Below, one piece after another: positions 46,668-58,619 of a DNA stretch of 64,000 bases. Source of the DNA: Epiperipatus broadwayi (taxonomy: Eukaryota > Onychophora > Udeonychophora > Euonychophora > Peripatidae); the NCBI GenBank assembly GCA_028023455.1, contig JAQFVV010012402.1:16368935-16432934 (forward strand), written 5' to 3'. The translations under genes were made by a program, and so were the position numbers. Within the stretch, counting starts at the first letter, position 1. Every line of letters begins with the position of its first letter. Below the pieces are notes generated by a model. That model saw nothing but the letters and a program-made list of their open reading frames with translations. It searched no databases and had not been told where the DNA came from.

Positions 46668-46717
<50 letters not shown>
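46415..46717. repeat. microsatellites: (TA)n and (ATC)n(ATT)n
   Basis: (TA) at 46415-46450. (ATC) at about 46649-46670 passes directly into (ATT) to about 46717. The ~200 bp between them is unassigned. Confidence 0.95.
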
Positions 46718-47685
46718 TAAAATAGATTTGATAGTTTTATGAAAATTTTATTTATAAATACTGTAATCGAATTTGGTATTCGGATGTTTATTTTGCTTTT
46801 CTTTTTTGGCAATTACTGATTTTAATTATGTTAGAACTGTCTACATGATTGAGAAGAAATATGGTCAGAATATACAGGCTATTTACTTAAGGAGCAAAGC
46901 CTTTCCCACCGCATCTCATACAGTAACAGGGAAGAAAGAAAACATTACTCACTACCCTTGCCAATTGTTAGACAGTGAAGATTTCAGTAATTTTTCAATC
47001 CTTATGAATCGTTATTTATGATGGATATTACCAACTATCTAAAAAAAGCCCTAAGCCTAATTAAAATATTTCAAATTTTACTTGGCATATTTTAACATAA
47101 TACTATGTTGGTAGCAATTATTGTTTCTGCATTCTGATTTCTACTTCATAATGCAACAAAGTTTAGAATTTTATTACTAAACAACATTTCTTCCCCCAAA
47201 ATATGTGTAATTGTAACCGAATTTGTTAAATAGACATCTTAAATTAAGGAAAATTATTTCCACACAGAAGTAACATTAAAAAATCATAGAAGATAAATAT
47301 GGAACAGATTTGTTATCTGCTGTCTTTTATTTCGTTTTAACATCATAATGTAATTATGATATTAGTAATGGAATTTAACATTTAAATGTTAAGTTTATTT
47401 CTTAAGTAATTAAATAAACTGTTTCAATTCTTATTTTTGAATCTATTTAAAAAATACAGTTGTAATAGAAACCAAATATTGGCTTTTGATATTCCGTATA
47501 TAATTCTCTAAACACTTCTTTTTTCTTCCTCGTCCTTAATTTTGCTTCTTCATATACAACAATATATCTTTTTAAAAATATTTACAACCTTTTAATATTA
47601 TAATTGCAGTTTCTACTGTTCCTCGCAGACTTTTTCAGATCTACAAAAATTTAAATATTATAATAATACAACCAAAACTTATACA
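46718..47685. other. unassigned AT-rich sequence
   Basis: An 82-codon frame (46773-47021) has richer composition, with YVRTVYMIEKKYGQNIQ in its middle, but I recognise no family and see no promoter or splice context. Otherwise nothing. Confidence 0.45.
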
Positions 47686-47687
47686 TA

Positions 47688-49005
47688 CACCCGGGTCTTG
47701 TTTTATGCAGATTTATTTAATGCAATTTTGAAGTTATGCGATTCATGTTTTTTCTTAATATTTTTGTATGCGGTTTTGCGAATAAAAATTATTAGATCAG
47801 AAGTCAAGCTCCGATAATGTGCTATTACTTTGATATACAGTATTATAAATTTCACACACTCCCACGTCATATTTAAAGTAATAGCGCATTATTGGAGTTT
47901 GATTTCTATTTAATAATTTCAATATTTTCAGCATTTTATAATAGTACTGTAATAGATTTTATGCAATAAAGAAGTTCATAATTTACTTACAAATTCAGGA
48001 TTTTCTCATTTTATATACACACATTAAATTTTACAAAATTATAAAGTAAATCTGTTCAAATGTTACAGACGTGTATACTATGCATGTTATTGTTTTTACA
48101 TTTTAAATCACATTCTATTTTTGCTTTTTAAAAAAAGAATACATAATCAATTAATCATTTAGTGTCTGCAAGTTTATTTTTAAAAGGTGAGTAACAGCTG
48201 TGGGCACCATTAAAATATGATTTTTTATTTGTAATTAACAATTTAAAAATTATGTAATGTGATCTGAAACAATGAAATTTGATTTTTAAATGGAATTGAA
48301 AATTAAAAAATTATAGACAAAAATAAGAATTTAATTTTTAATTATTAGTTTTAATTAAATTTTGTCGAACAGTGGTGAGTTGGTGTTTGTTTATTATCGT
48401 AAGTCTAAATTCTTATTTTTATTTCAAACTTTTAGTTTACTCTAACGGAGAGGAAAAAACACCCAAGAAAATGAATTTCTTTGGAAACAAAATTTCAATT
48501 TTAGATCACTTAGCAAATTCAGAAGTATCAACAGCGATTGGAAAACATTTAGTTTGGGTGAGTCTATGATAAGAGCAATTAAAAAAATGAAGTTAGCACT
48601 AATTGTATTTCCTCTTGTGATGAATCTGATGTCTTACTAGTTTATAAACAAACTTACACACCATCAAATAGTGATAATGATTAAAGTACTGTACATGTAT
48701 GAAAAAATAAAAAATATTGTAAATTACACATAAAAATATATTGTTTTGAATAAAATTAAATACTGTAGTTAATAAAAAAAGTTTGTCTTGTATCAATTTT
48801 TTTTAAATTTGAAATTTTTTATTATTCATATTTTTTTAATGCAAATTTTAAAGTAATTTTACGTTGTTGCTTTGCTTTTATGCGATTTTTGAAAATTACA
48901 GTACCTATCCCCATTTCTCAAGCTAAGTTATGTCTATTTTTGTGTGATTTCTTTTGTGTGCATTTTCTGAAGAACCTTTCTACCACATAAAACAAGACCC
49001 AGGTG
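47688..49005 (+). mobile_element. pogo/Tigger-like DNA transposon, copy 1 (internally decayed)
   Basis: Flanked by TA on both sides (47686-47687 and 49006-49007), the target duplication of Tc1/mariner/pogo elements. The left end CACCCGGGTCTTGTTTTATG is matched by the right end (reverse complement CACCTGGGTCTTGTTTTATG). Tigger-like subterminal text (TTTTATGCAG, TTATGCGATT, TATGCGGTTTTGCG) follows. About 1.32 kb long. Contains the remnant of a helix-turn-helix transposase domain. Confidence 0.72.
48423..48600 (+). pseudogene. remnant CENP-B/pogo-type helix-turn-helix of a transposase
   Basis: The frame contains KISILDHLANSEVSTAIGKH followed by LVWVSLMIRAIKK. This corresponds to the Tigger/CENP-B N-terminal DNA-binding pattern (K-I-x-IL-x(n)-A-I-A-x(n)-ST-I-R-x-IKK). 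The rest of a transposase (DDE domain, about 400 residues) is absent, and a TGA occurs before MIRAIKK. It would have bound the transposon ends. Assignment by motif memory only. Confidence 0.5.
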
Positions 49006-49061
49006 TACATCAATAAATTAACAATCAATTTATACATATAATAACACACTTAACTACTATA

Positions 49062-50369
49062 CATCTGGATCTCATTTTATGTGGTAGATAGGTTCCTCAG
49101 AAAATGCGCACAAAAGAAACTGCACAAAAATAGACTTAACTTACTTTTAAAAATGGGGGATACATATTGTAATTTTCCAAAAATCACATAAAAGCAAAGC
49201 AACAATGTAAAATTACTTTAAAATTCACATAAAAAAAAATAAGAAAATAAAATATGACTAATAAAAAATTTCAAACTTGAAAAAAATTGATACAAGACAA
49301 ACTTTTTTTACTTTTTTTATTAACTACAGTATTTAATTTTATTCAAAACAATATATTTTTATGCGTAATTTACATTTTTTTCATATATGTACGATATTTT
49401 AATCATTATCACTATTTGAGACATCAAATTCATCATGATGTGATGTGATGTGAGGTACTGTAGCTTCTCCTTAAATGAAGTCAAACGGAAATAGAACTAA
49501 AACATTTTCCAGTAGCTGTTGATCCTTCCCATTTCGCTAAGCAATCTAAAATTGAAATTTTTGTTTCCAAAGAAATTCATCTTCTTGAGTGTTTTTTTTC
49601 TCTCCATTAGAGTAAACTAAAAGTTTAAAATAAAAATAAGAACTTAGACTTACAATAATAAAAAGACAATGACTCAGAACTGTTGGGAAAAATTTAATTA
49701 AAACTAACAATTAAAAATTAAATTCTTATTTTTGTTTTTAATTTTTTAATTTTCAATTCCATTTAAAAATCAAATTTCATCGTTACACATCATATTAATT
49801 TCAGATCACATTACGTAATTTTTAAATTGTTAATTACAATTAAAAATCAGATTTTAATTGTCAAATTTAATTGTGCCCACTGCTGTTACTCATCTTTTAA
49901 AAATAAACTTGCGGACACTAAATGATCAAATGATTATGTACTCTTTTTTATAAAAAACAAAAATAGAAAGTGATTTAAAATGCAAAAACAACAACATAGT
50001 ATTTTTTATCTATAACGTTTGAACAGATTTACATTATAGTCTTGTAAAATTTAATGTGTGTATATAAAATGGGGAAATTAATGAACTTCTTTATTGCATA
50101 AAATCTATTACAGTACTATTATAAAGTGCTGAAAATATTGAAATTATTAGATGGAAGTCGAATTCCGATAATGCGCTATTACTTAAATATGATGTGAGTG
50201 TGTGAAATTTATAATATTTAAAGTAATAGTGCATTATCAGAGCTTGACTTCTGATCTAATAATTTTTATCACATAAAAGAAAACCGCATACAAATATATT
50301 AAGAAGAAACACGAATCGCATAACTTCAAAATCGCATTAAATAAATCTGCATAAAATGAGACCCGGGTG
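49062..50369 (-). mobile_element. pogo/Tigger-like DNA transposon, copy 2, opposite orientation
   Basis: Reverse complement of copy 1 over its whole length with scattered differences. Bounded by TA at 49060-49061 and 50370-50371. Ends CATCTGGATCTCATTTTATG and CACCCGGGTCTCATTTTATG. About 1.31 kb. The helix-turn-helix region (49490-49620) is also present but frameshifted. Only ~55 bp separate it from copy 1. Confidence 0.72.
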
Positions 50370-50829
50370 TACATCATTTATTACATTATATTACTAAATT
50401 ACTCAATCCTTAAATAATTTTAAAAAATTTTAAATTAATTTTTAATTCTTCAATATTTTATATTCCCTTTTTTTATACATTTTAAAATATACTATCATAT
50501 ATATATATATATACATCATAATACATAATACTGTAATTATAATAATAAATATTTTTGCTTAAAAGGTGTAAGAAAATTGTAATTATTTTTAAAAAGATAT
50601 TCTGCATAGTTAATTACTCTTAATTTTTTGGCCATGTTTTGAAAATTAAGGAAACATCACTTCCAGTATGGCTTATAAGGCTTTTGTATAAAATAACTAG
50701 AAATCAAAGCAACTACTTCAATGTATGATCTTTTTTTAACTAGTGCCTTATTATAATAATTCATAATCAATGCTTATATTTTGTTTCAAAATAAATATTT
50801 TCTCTCATGAACTAAAGTGTACATATATA
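50370..50829. other. unassigned AT-rich sequence
   Basis: Short (TA)n near 50498-50512. Otherwise nothing recognised. Confidence 0.5.
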
Positions 50830-52040
50830 GCTTTCACATCACTCTAATACATTTTTTTTATCTTATTCATCTCACATATGATCTTTTTCTAGATTTCTGA
50901 TAATTTCTTGAGATTCAGCTTAAAATTTCATTTGACTTTTTATTATCACATTTCTAATGGAATATTAATCCCAACTTCCATTTCAATAATGTTGGTGAAA
51001 TCTGTTTGTTTTCTCACTCATGTATTTTATTTTTAATTCTATCTTGTTATTTTTTTAAAAAAACATCTATCTTTCAGTGTAGTCTGCAGTCTTTGCATTG
51101 ATAAATTATGAATCAACTTATCTAATTCATAAGTAAGCATTGGAAAAACACATTTGCTAAAAGCCTTCTTGTTCTAATACTAAGTACATTTTCTTTTAAT
51201 ATTAATTTATCTCTATCAAAAGGCCACCATCCATCTTTAATTCAATAATCAATTCCATTCACTATGTTTTCATTTATGTTATTAATCTTATCAAGACATT
51301 TATAGATGGTAACTTTTTTTACTTTATTATTATCAGACTTTATTTTCATCTTTTTGAAGCTCTGAAACATCATTTATTATTTTCTGATATTTATGATTAT
51401 TCTGATTTTTTTAATTTCATATAATAAGATTAATGGCATTTCCTGAAACTCTGAAAAATAATTTTATGTAAATAGTTTCATCATCTACAAAATCTAAATG
51501 ATCTAAGTAAACTTCATTTATTTTTATTCCACAACTTTTCCATAAACCTCCTATAAAAAGTTGGAAAAATAGAAATCCTCTTATCCTACATCTTAATCAA
51601 GATTCCTTTTCTTTAAAGCCATCATATAGCTTCATAACTGCAGTTGCATTTTAAAAATATGCTTCAGAATTTCTTTATAGTCAAATGACTTTTTATATTC
51701 TATAAATTCAATGGAAAAGGTCATTTATTGATCTTCTGTAACTTTTATTAAAACTTGGCCATGATTTGTTATGCTACAACCATTTTTAAATCTACCTCTT
51801 TCTTTTGATTAAATTGATCCCAGATTTTTTCACTGATGAGTTGTAGTGATATGAATAAAGATATTATATAGAATTAAAAAAAGTCTGACACATCTATCAT
51901 TTTTCCATATCTTCTTTTTCATTTTTTAAAAATATTAATATTTTTGGTCATCTGTTGCATCACAAACATTTCGATATTCAGCATACAGCCTTGCCATAAT
52001 TTTTCTATTTTTTTATCTGCTTTATTTATAAATTTTCTAT
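50830..52040 (-). mobile_element. old RTE-type LINE, 3' half, heavily degraded
   Basis: Text parallels the younger LINE from about 59300 to 60620 in order: tctgtttgtt..ctcac, gtctgcagtc, cataagtaagcattgg, tcatctacaaaatctaaatg (FADD region), tgcagttgcattt, then ggtcatttattg and the RT start. Many stops and indels. Truncated at both ends. Confidence 0.78.
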
Positions 52041-52235
52041 TTAGATTTTTTATTCTTTAGAGAAGTCATAATATATAAGACAATTTAAAATACTTAACAT
52101 TTCAAATAGGTCTAGTCTTTATAGAATTATTCAATATACTTTCTGATGTTATCCCTACTTTTAGAAATAGAACTAATCTTTCTAATATTAACATATAATA
52201 ACTATTCTTTCTTATTGCATTGCCAAATGTATACC

Positions 52236-52440
52236 ATATAATACTAAATTGTCCATTCATTTTACTACTGTTACACAATGCTTTATTTACCACCTTTTTT
52301 TACAGTTTTACAGTTTCGATTGCCCAGCAATCTTCTTCAGAACTTTATATCTCCTAGCCTCAACTCTAAAAAAAAAAGGTGGTAACTAAAGCATTGTGTA
52401 ACAGTAGTAAAGTGAATGGACAAGTTAGTATTATATAGTG
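52236..52440. repeat. fold-back element enclosing a hammerhead-like hairpin
   Basis: Arms 52236-52300 and 52372-52440 are inverted (gtccattcattttactactg, ttacacaatgcttta, accacc). The ~70 bp loop holds the hairpin described separately. It cuts across the old RTE sequence on either side. Confidence 0.78.
52313..52340 (-). ncRNA. hammerhead-like core (variant, doubtful)
   Basis: Minus strand: CTGAAGA, an extra A, a perfect six-pair stem GATTGC/GCAATC, and GAAAC. The extra nucleotide before stem II recalls family A, which has an unpaired A.A there. Stem I and the cleavage triplet are not convincing. Confidence 0.3.
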
Positions 52441-52624
52441 TTAAAATAATGTTCTGCATTAAATTAGGATGCTTTATTTGTCTAAGACTAATAAAATAAT
52501 TCTTGAGCCGATCACATAACTCTAAATTACATATTACTGTTTCAGCAGCATATATTTTTTTACACCATCTCTACACCATTTACTGTAAGCTGTATTAATT
52601 AGAAGCCAGCTAATAATCATCATC

Positions 52625-53075
52625 ATTTTTAATTATTATGAATCTTCCTGAATGAAAGACTTTCTAAGTTCTATCCATCTTCTCCAATCTCTAGCTTCTC
52701 TTCTTTATATCAAACAAGCACACTTCTTTATTTCATACATACATCTCACATGTAGTCTATTTTTAAGTTTTTTACAATCTCTTGAAGTCCAGTTTAAGAC
52801 TTCAATTGTCTATCTATTATTATCTCTGCTAGCAATATGTCCAGCCCAATTCTACCTCAGTCTCTTAATTTTTTTAGTGGTGTCAGTAATATCTGTTTGT
52901 TCTCTCACTGAAGTATTTCATTTTCCTATCTTATTGTTACTCCTATCATGCATCTCTCCATATTTCTTTGAGTGGTCTGAAGTCTCTGTATTGCTCTTTT
53001 GCTAAGCATCCAAGACTCAGATCCATAAGTAAGAACTGGTAAAATACATTTATTAAAAAACCTCCCTTTTCAAAG
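52625..53075 (-). mobile_element. RTE-type LINE 3' end, moderately degraded
   Basis: Closely follows 59190-59660: a CATCATCAT-type tail, tctagcttctcttct, catctcacatgtagtc, caatatgtccagccca, gagtggtctgaagtctctgt, cagatccataagtaagaact. It is the C-terminal part of ORF2 in antisense plus the trinucleotide tail typical of RTE elements. A 117-codon plus-strand frame over it is a shadow. Confidence 0.88.
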
Positions 53076-53079
53076 TCAG

Positions 53080-53228
53080 ATGATAGTGCCTAATAAATTT
53101 CCTATTCTGTGATGTTCTATCTAATATCACCAGATTAGTTTCAAGTTTATGGCTTTCATCAGTAGGAAGTTTTGAAACTTCAAACAGTTCCATCTGGACT
53201 TTTAGGATCTAATACCCTTTCCCCCTAG
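53080..53228 (-). mobile_element. Family A fragment with decayed hammerhead
   Basis: Minus strand includes TTAGATCCTAAAAGTCCAG (compare GATCCTAAGATC in other copies), CTGATGA (53156-53162), a weakened stem II and GAAAC, then ATC. Stem I is largely lost. Short fragment. Confidence 0.62.
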
Positions 53229-55029
53229 CAATCATCATTTGTCTCTCTGATATTCCATCAAGCTATCAGCCTGAAATGAAAAACATATAAATATTTTCAA
53301 TCTTAACCAACTTGCTTGTTACTAAAGCTACAGTAAGTGGCATATAGATAGGGGGAGGGGTTGTCTGAGACTTGTATTATCCCTAATTACTCAAAATACA
53401 TTATTTTTTCAGATTTTTTAAAATTATATAAAAACGTGAGATAAATACCAAAGTTTAAAAACAATAACAATTAAATATTATTAATATTTATTTAATGTAT
53501 ATTATTATTCGATATCTTGAAAATACCTTCTCATGAAACCCTGTATTCATATTCTATTTTGTAAATAATTCGATTGATATATATTTATGACGTGTATATA
53601 CTCTTGTATATGATTAAAATAATTAGAATGTTTAAGTTATTTAATCAATAGGTAATTAAATTATCCTATGTCATACTAGATATTTGATTATTATTTTTTA
53701 GAAATGAATAGGAAAAAATTTGTAACGTACCGGATATAATTTACAGTTTAATTCAATTGTAATTGCTGGCTAATAAAATCTTATCTTTCAGATAGAAAAG
53801 AAGACGTAATGCTAAGAGGAAATACTAATAAATAAAATAACTATTTGATAAATCATCATTTATATATTTTTATAACAATTGCATCATCTTACTATGTAGA
53901 CGACTTTTCAAGCATTATTTCGTCCCCTCCCCTCTTTATACTATTTGTCTATAATCACAACAAATCAATAATTATAATAATGAAGTAATTAGTTCTTAAT
54001 ATTAAAAGAATTGCTTTAAAATAAAAATTAACTATGTACTATTTAACCATGTGTGTGTTTACGACATCCATATACTGTCAAAAAGAAATTAACAAAAAGA
54101 AACTGAGAAGAGAAAATTCCAAATTCCTACTCCTATTTATTTTTGACATTACTATTATCATGTGAATATGGGTATGAGAAACGAGTAAGACCTAAATGAG
54201 CTGGATACCATCACACATCGGCCAACAAGTTGAGTTTACAAGCTTTTCCTTTTGACTTGGGGAGTATGATATTGTTCTTCTTTTCAACAGAATGATAGAT
54301 CCTGAATAAGACAGTGGTTTTTGTTTTAAAGGCAGAATGAATATATGTATGTAGGAAGTTTGTAAAGATAATCTTCCATCATAGGAAATGATGCCAGAGT
54401 AATTATAATTTTGCTCTATATTTCAGTACAAAGAAAGCTGTTTTTATTAGAAGATCCTTGATAAAGTTTAATTACTGGTATATGATGAATCTTCAAATAT
54501 AAATATTATCACTAAAGCAATTAACTGCAAATCATTTACAAAAAAAATGATACATGATCTGATCATCATCATTACTTTTATGATTAGTAAATATTTTAAA
54601 ATGCTAAAAATATCAATATATTTGGCACACCAACAAGAATACATTTACATTATTTATTTACTATAATCGATGCCAAAAAAAATTGCATTTACATTATTTA
54701 AACTCATTTTATTTTAACTTTTCAATATCTTGTTTCCATTACATTGATGCATAAGTACATAGTAAACATATAGATGTAATAATCAAGTTTTCCTCTCTTG
54801 GGGGTGTGTGTGAACATTTGTAATTGTTTTATTAACAAAATGATTAAAAACAAATAATGATATAATTATTGTTTAAATATATATAACAGTAGTTGAATGG
54901 GTTTTTTTTTTACCTGAGAGGTTATGTGACTTTTGAATACAAGTAGCAACAAGTAACACTTTGAAAGCATGGAGCAAATTGTGGTTAAATTGTCAGATGC
55001 TCAGGAGATCAAGTGATATTTAAACACTA
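53229..55029. other. unassigned AT-rich sequence
   Basis: No gene. 54150-54330 is a little less AT-rich. Nothing else I can support. Confidence 0.5.
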
Positions 55030-55105
55030 GAAATGTTAGTTGAGCTTTGATCCAGGGACTTTTAGTTCTTAAATTAATCATCTTATCACTAAATGCCATG
55101 GACTA
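55030..55105 (-). mobile_element. possible tRNA-like SINE remnant
   Basis: The plus strand reads GAGCTTTGATCCAGGGACTT then TTAGTTCTTAAATTAATCATC and TTATCACTAAATGCCA. This has the style of an antisense tRNA-derived region (B-box complement TTTGATCC, then anticodon arm and A box TTAGTGATAAG). Confidence 0.38.
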
Positions 55106-56778
55106 TTAATACAAATATATTATTAATGATTTCATGCTTCTGAAAAAAAAATATTTATTATTAAAAAAACTTATATAAATCTATTAAAACAGCAAGTTAA
55201 CAATAATAAGTTTTCTTTTATATCTGCTACATTACATTGCTTAAAAATTCTCAGATGACATTGATAAAGATGTCAATAAGTATAAAAATAACATTTTATA
55301 TCTCTGCAGTTATAATGCATTAATCTCTATGATAGCCAGTTTATCTTTCAAAAGAAAATTTTATTCACAAACCATAAGAATCATTTACAAAAAGGACATT
55401 TACATATCAATCTCAAAGGAGACCAGTCAACAAAATCAGAGGTTACGCTTGTGTATATAAACATAAAACAATTAATTTCATATCAATTACATTAAGGCAT
55501 TAGTTATCACCAGAAATTGAAGACATATAACTTCCCATTCCAGAAATCATAGTAGTGGCCCATTTACATTAATCTGATCATGTATATCATATATATGATG
55601 GTGTTAGTCAATTCAAACACATATAAGTTTGTTTAATTTATGAACATGTGGACAATGATTAAAACCATATTTGGCCATTTAGTCTATAGAGTTTTATCTT
55701 ATCAAGTGAAGAGCATTTTATTAATGAAATAAACAATTTTTATGTAAAAAAAAAAACCATGGGGATTTATTAATAAGGAATGCATAATGGAACGTAATAT
55801 TTACTAAAAGAACAAAAGGTGGTTTTCAGTGAAGCAAAATATATAGAAAAATGAAAGAATATAAAATGTATTGCTTCATTTTCTAGGATGGTATCACTTT
55901 TTAAAATGGTATTTCTAGTTTAAAACATGCCCAGGGTTTACAATTCCTGCTAAATCTGTGGTTATATTTGACGTTAGATATAAAAAAAAATTATATTTAA
56001 AATTATTTCCATTGTTTTGATTAGAGTCTACAAAGAATTGGGAGTGGTTAGATATCAAAAAAAATTTGTAAGTGTAAACAAATAATTTAAACATTTTAAC
56101 AACCATCTTTATTTAAATTAGATTTGAGATACAACTGAACTCTTCAACACCTACACGTTAGTAAGAGTTTTGATAAAGATAAAAGAAGTTAATAAAACTC
56201 TTTCATTTAATTCTATTTATGTATAAAAATAAGTTTTAGTCCATTTGCAAATACACATAATAAAACATTGCATCCGTACAAAACATATTTATAAATAATT
56301 AATATATATATATACCTGTACAAGGACAGTTCTGATTTTATAATTTTTTAAATGTAAAATAAATATAAGATAACACAAATATGCATAGCATTTAAATTGT
56401 TAAGAAAGTTATATTTTAAGGAAAAGTGTTGCTACTGAATTAGAAAATCACTGATAACTAATATGAGATTAAGGAATAATTTTCTTCATAAATAGAAGTT
56501 TAGACCAATTAGATGTCATAGTGAGTTCTTTTTAAGCAGATAACAATTCACTGTCAGAATTTTTTTTTTATTGTATAATTAACAAAATTTGTTTTGTCAA
56601 TTGTTATTTTCCCTTTGTTTTATTTTTTTTAATGAATATGTGATTTTTTTTCTATACTACATCATTACTTACTGTACATAACCAAATGTAATTTTTTAGG
56701 GTTTTATATAAGATTTTTCTTTATCAAAATTTGATTCTAATCATAAATCTACCATAGATTAAAAATATCTTCAAATTT
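55106..56778. other. unassigned AT-rich sequence
   Basis: No gene or clear repeat. A 63-codon minus frame at 55915-56106 has no domain features. Confidence 0.5.
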
Positions 56779-57100
56779 GATCCAGTTTGTTCTATCCATA
56801 TCTTTTTTCTTCAGCATCATTCTGACAGATTTTTTTCATTTCATCCATCTCATATCTGTTTTCTTATGTTTGGGGATATAATTCAGGACTTTAGTTGTTA
56901 TTCATATATTGTCATTCCTTTTAGTGGCATGTTTTCTCCAGCTTTATTTCTGCATTTTAATTTTTTCAATGATGTCGTTTCTCACCTATATATTTTTTTA
57001 TATCCTTTTATAAATCCTAATACACAATTTTCCTATAATTCTCTGTGTATTCTGCTTATCTATATCATTTTTCTATCAAGAGATTAACCTCAAATCCACA
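56779..57100 (-). mobile_element. RTE-type LINE remnant (C-terminal ORF2 region)
   Basis: It parallels 59255-59630: tctatccatatct, catttcatccatctcat, the tctttc-type and atatttc..ttttagtgg-type segments, aatttttcaatga (gtcagt region), gtgtattctgctt, aacctcaaatccaca. Very divergent. Confidence 0.6.
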
Positions 57101-57182
57101 AACAAAATTAATATAATAAATTTTATTAATTATTTTTAGGTACAGAATCTTTATATATATATATAATAATAAATGTAATGTA

Positions 57183-57590
57183 ATTATAAGGGACTTGAAC
57201 TCAGACTTTTAAACTCCCCAAGGCCATCAATACACATGATCACACAATATAAAAAAGTTAAATGATGGCCAATATACATATTTTGTGCTGATCCAGCACT
57301 CATCAGTTGGTGCAGATCATCATCTACCATACATATATACAATCACTGCTCATTTTATATTAAGATAGCAAATCTTTAAACTTTAATGAACAAGCTTCAA
57401 TCTTTTCCACTCTCCATCTCTTCTGCCATCCATATCATTGAAAATCCAAGGATGAAATTTTCAAAGCCTTTGTTGATGCTAATTTTATTAGCATACTCAT
57501 GTTGACATTAAGTCAATCTGACCCTTCACACATAGGACCTTAATATGTCCATTTCTTTCATATTCAACCTCCATTCTGCTCATCTATCTT
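57183..57590 (-). mobile_element. Family B repeat, minus arm of an inverted pair
   Basis: Runs from gggacttgaactcagac through the ribozyme, tttcaatgatatgg-type block (as aaaatccaag) and gtcaatctgaccc. The plus arm follows at 57591, giving ~400 bp inverted arms. Confidence 0.8.
57262..57321 (-). ncRNA. hammerhead motif, family B, GAAA changed
   Basis: Minus strand: ACCAA, CTGATGA (57300-57306), a perfect five-pair stem II GTGCT/AGCAC with loop GGATC, then AAAA instead of GAAA, ATA and TTGG. Outer stem ATGAT/ATCAT is perfect. Stem II here shows the canonical G10.1-C11.1 pair. Confidence 0.62.
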
Positions 57591-57998
57591 CTATATAATT
57601 AAATGGACATTTTAAAGATCTATGAGTGAGGTGACAGATTGACTTAAGGTCAATATGGGTATAACAATAACAAGGGCTTTAAGAATTTCATTCTTGAATT
57701 TTCAATGATATGGATCGCAGAAGAGTTGGAAAGTCAAGAAGATTAAAGCTTATCCATTAAAGTTTAAAGATTGGTTATCTTAATATAAAGTGAGCACTGA
57801 TTGTATATATGTATGGGAGATGATGATCTGGAACAACTGATGAGTACTGGTTCAATACAATATATATATATATATATATATTGGAGATCATTTAACTTTT
57901 TCATATGTATGATGACATGTGTATCAGTTGTATAAGATGGGTTGAATAACTGTGGAGAATTTGAAAGTCTGACTTCAAATCCCATATAATTACATTGT
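57591..57998 (+). mobile_element. Family B repeat, plus arm
   Basis: Begins taattaaatggacat (57596) and runs to gacttcaaatccc (57970). The same ATTAAATGGACAT begins again at 58071, so the plus copies are tandem with a 473 bp period. Confidence 0.8.
57823..57891 (+). ncRNA. hammerhead motif, family B, decayed core with perfect outer stem
   Basis: CTGATGA (57837-57843), shortened stem II GTA/TAC, GAA lost (AATA), and a (TA)n-expanded stem III. ATGATCT (57823-57829) pairs perfectly with AGATCAT (57885-57891). Confidence 0.5.
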
Positions 57999-58029
57999 TT
58001 AATATAGACAACATACGTGTATTTAAATA

Positions 58030-58290
58030 TTACATATTCAGCCTGTATTCTGCCAGCACTCTTCTGTATAATTAAATGGACATATTAAGATCCTATGTGA
58101 AGGGTCAAATTGACTTAAGGTCAACATGGGTATGATAATAATATTAGCATCAACAAGGGTTTTGAGAATTTCATCCTTAGATTTTCAATATTATTGATGG
58201 CAAAAGAGTTGGAAAGTGGAGAAGATTGAAGCCTGTCCATCAAAGTTTAAAGATTTACTTTCTTAATATAAACAGCAGTAATTGTATATA
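58030..58290 (+). mobile_element. Family B repeat, second tandem unit, truncated before the ribozyme
   Basis: Shares attaaatggacat, gaagggtcaaattgactta, attttcaat..attgatggcaa, gcctgtccat with the preceding unit. Stops near 58285 and runs into PLE-like coding sequence. Confidence 0.75.
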
Positions 58291-58309
58291 ATAAACAGAA
58301 TATATGAAA

Positions 58310-58560
58310 TTAATTGAAAATAAGTGTCAAAATAAAAATATACAAATAAATTATGTAGGAGAAATCAAAAATTCAATAGATAGAAGATTATTATAACATA
58401 AATAGGATAAAAATTTGCCTATATATATATATTAGAAACAGGGCATGAGTTTTGAAAGAATTGTATAAAGATGATACAATTTACAAATAATGAAAGAGAT
58501 AGAAAAATAAAAAAACTATTTATATTAATAATATTAAGCCAGTATTAAATGGAGATTTGG
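58310..58560 (+). pseudogene. Penelope-like GIY-YIG fragment
   Basis: Frame near 58318-58395 reads NKCQNKNIQINYVGEIKNS then IDRRLL and a stop. The spacing C-Q...YVGE-K-S-RRL matches PLE GIY-YIG (CGCQKLYIGESRHS, EKRL in the copies above). Same strand and immediately downstream of family B, as expected if B is its pseudo-LTR. Confidence 0.45.
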
Positions 58561-58619
58561 GCCTGAAAAAAATTCTTCAAAAACTATTTGTTCAAATAAA
58601 ATTCAATAGCTAACTTCAT

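Noticed and set aside
46773-47021. 82-codon frame as a host exon
   Set aside because: No recognisable domain, no clear splice sites or conserved context.
52652-53005. 117-codon hydrophobic plus-strand frame resembling a membrane protein
   Set aside because: It lies on the antisense of an RTE 3' end, and the hydrophobicity comes from T-rich codons.
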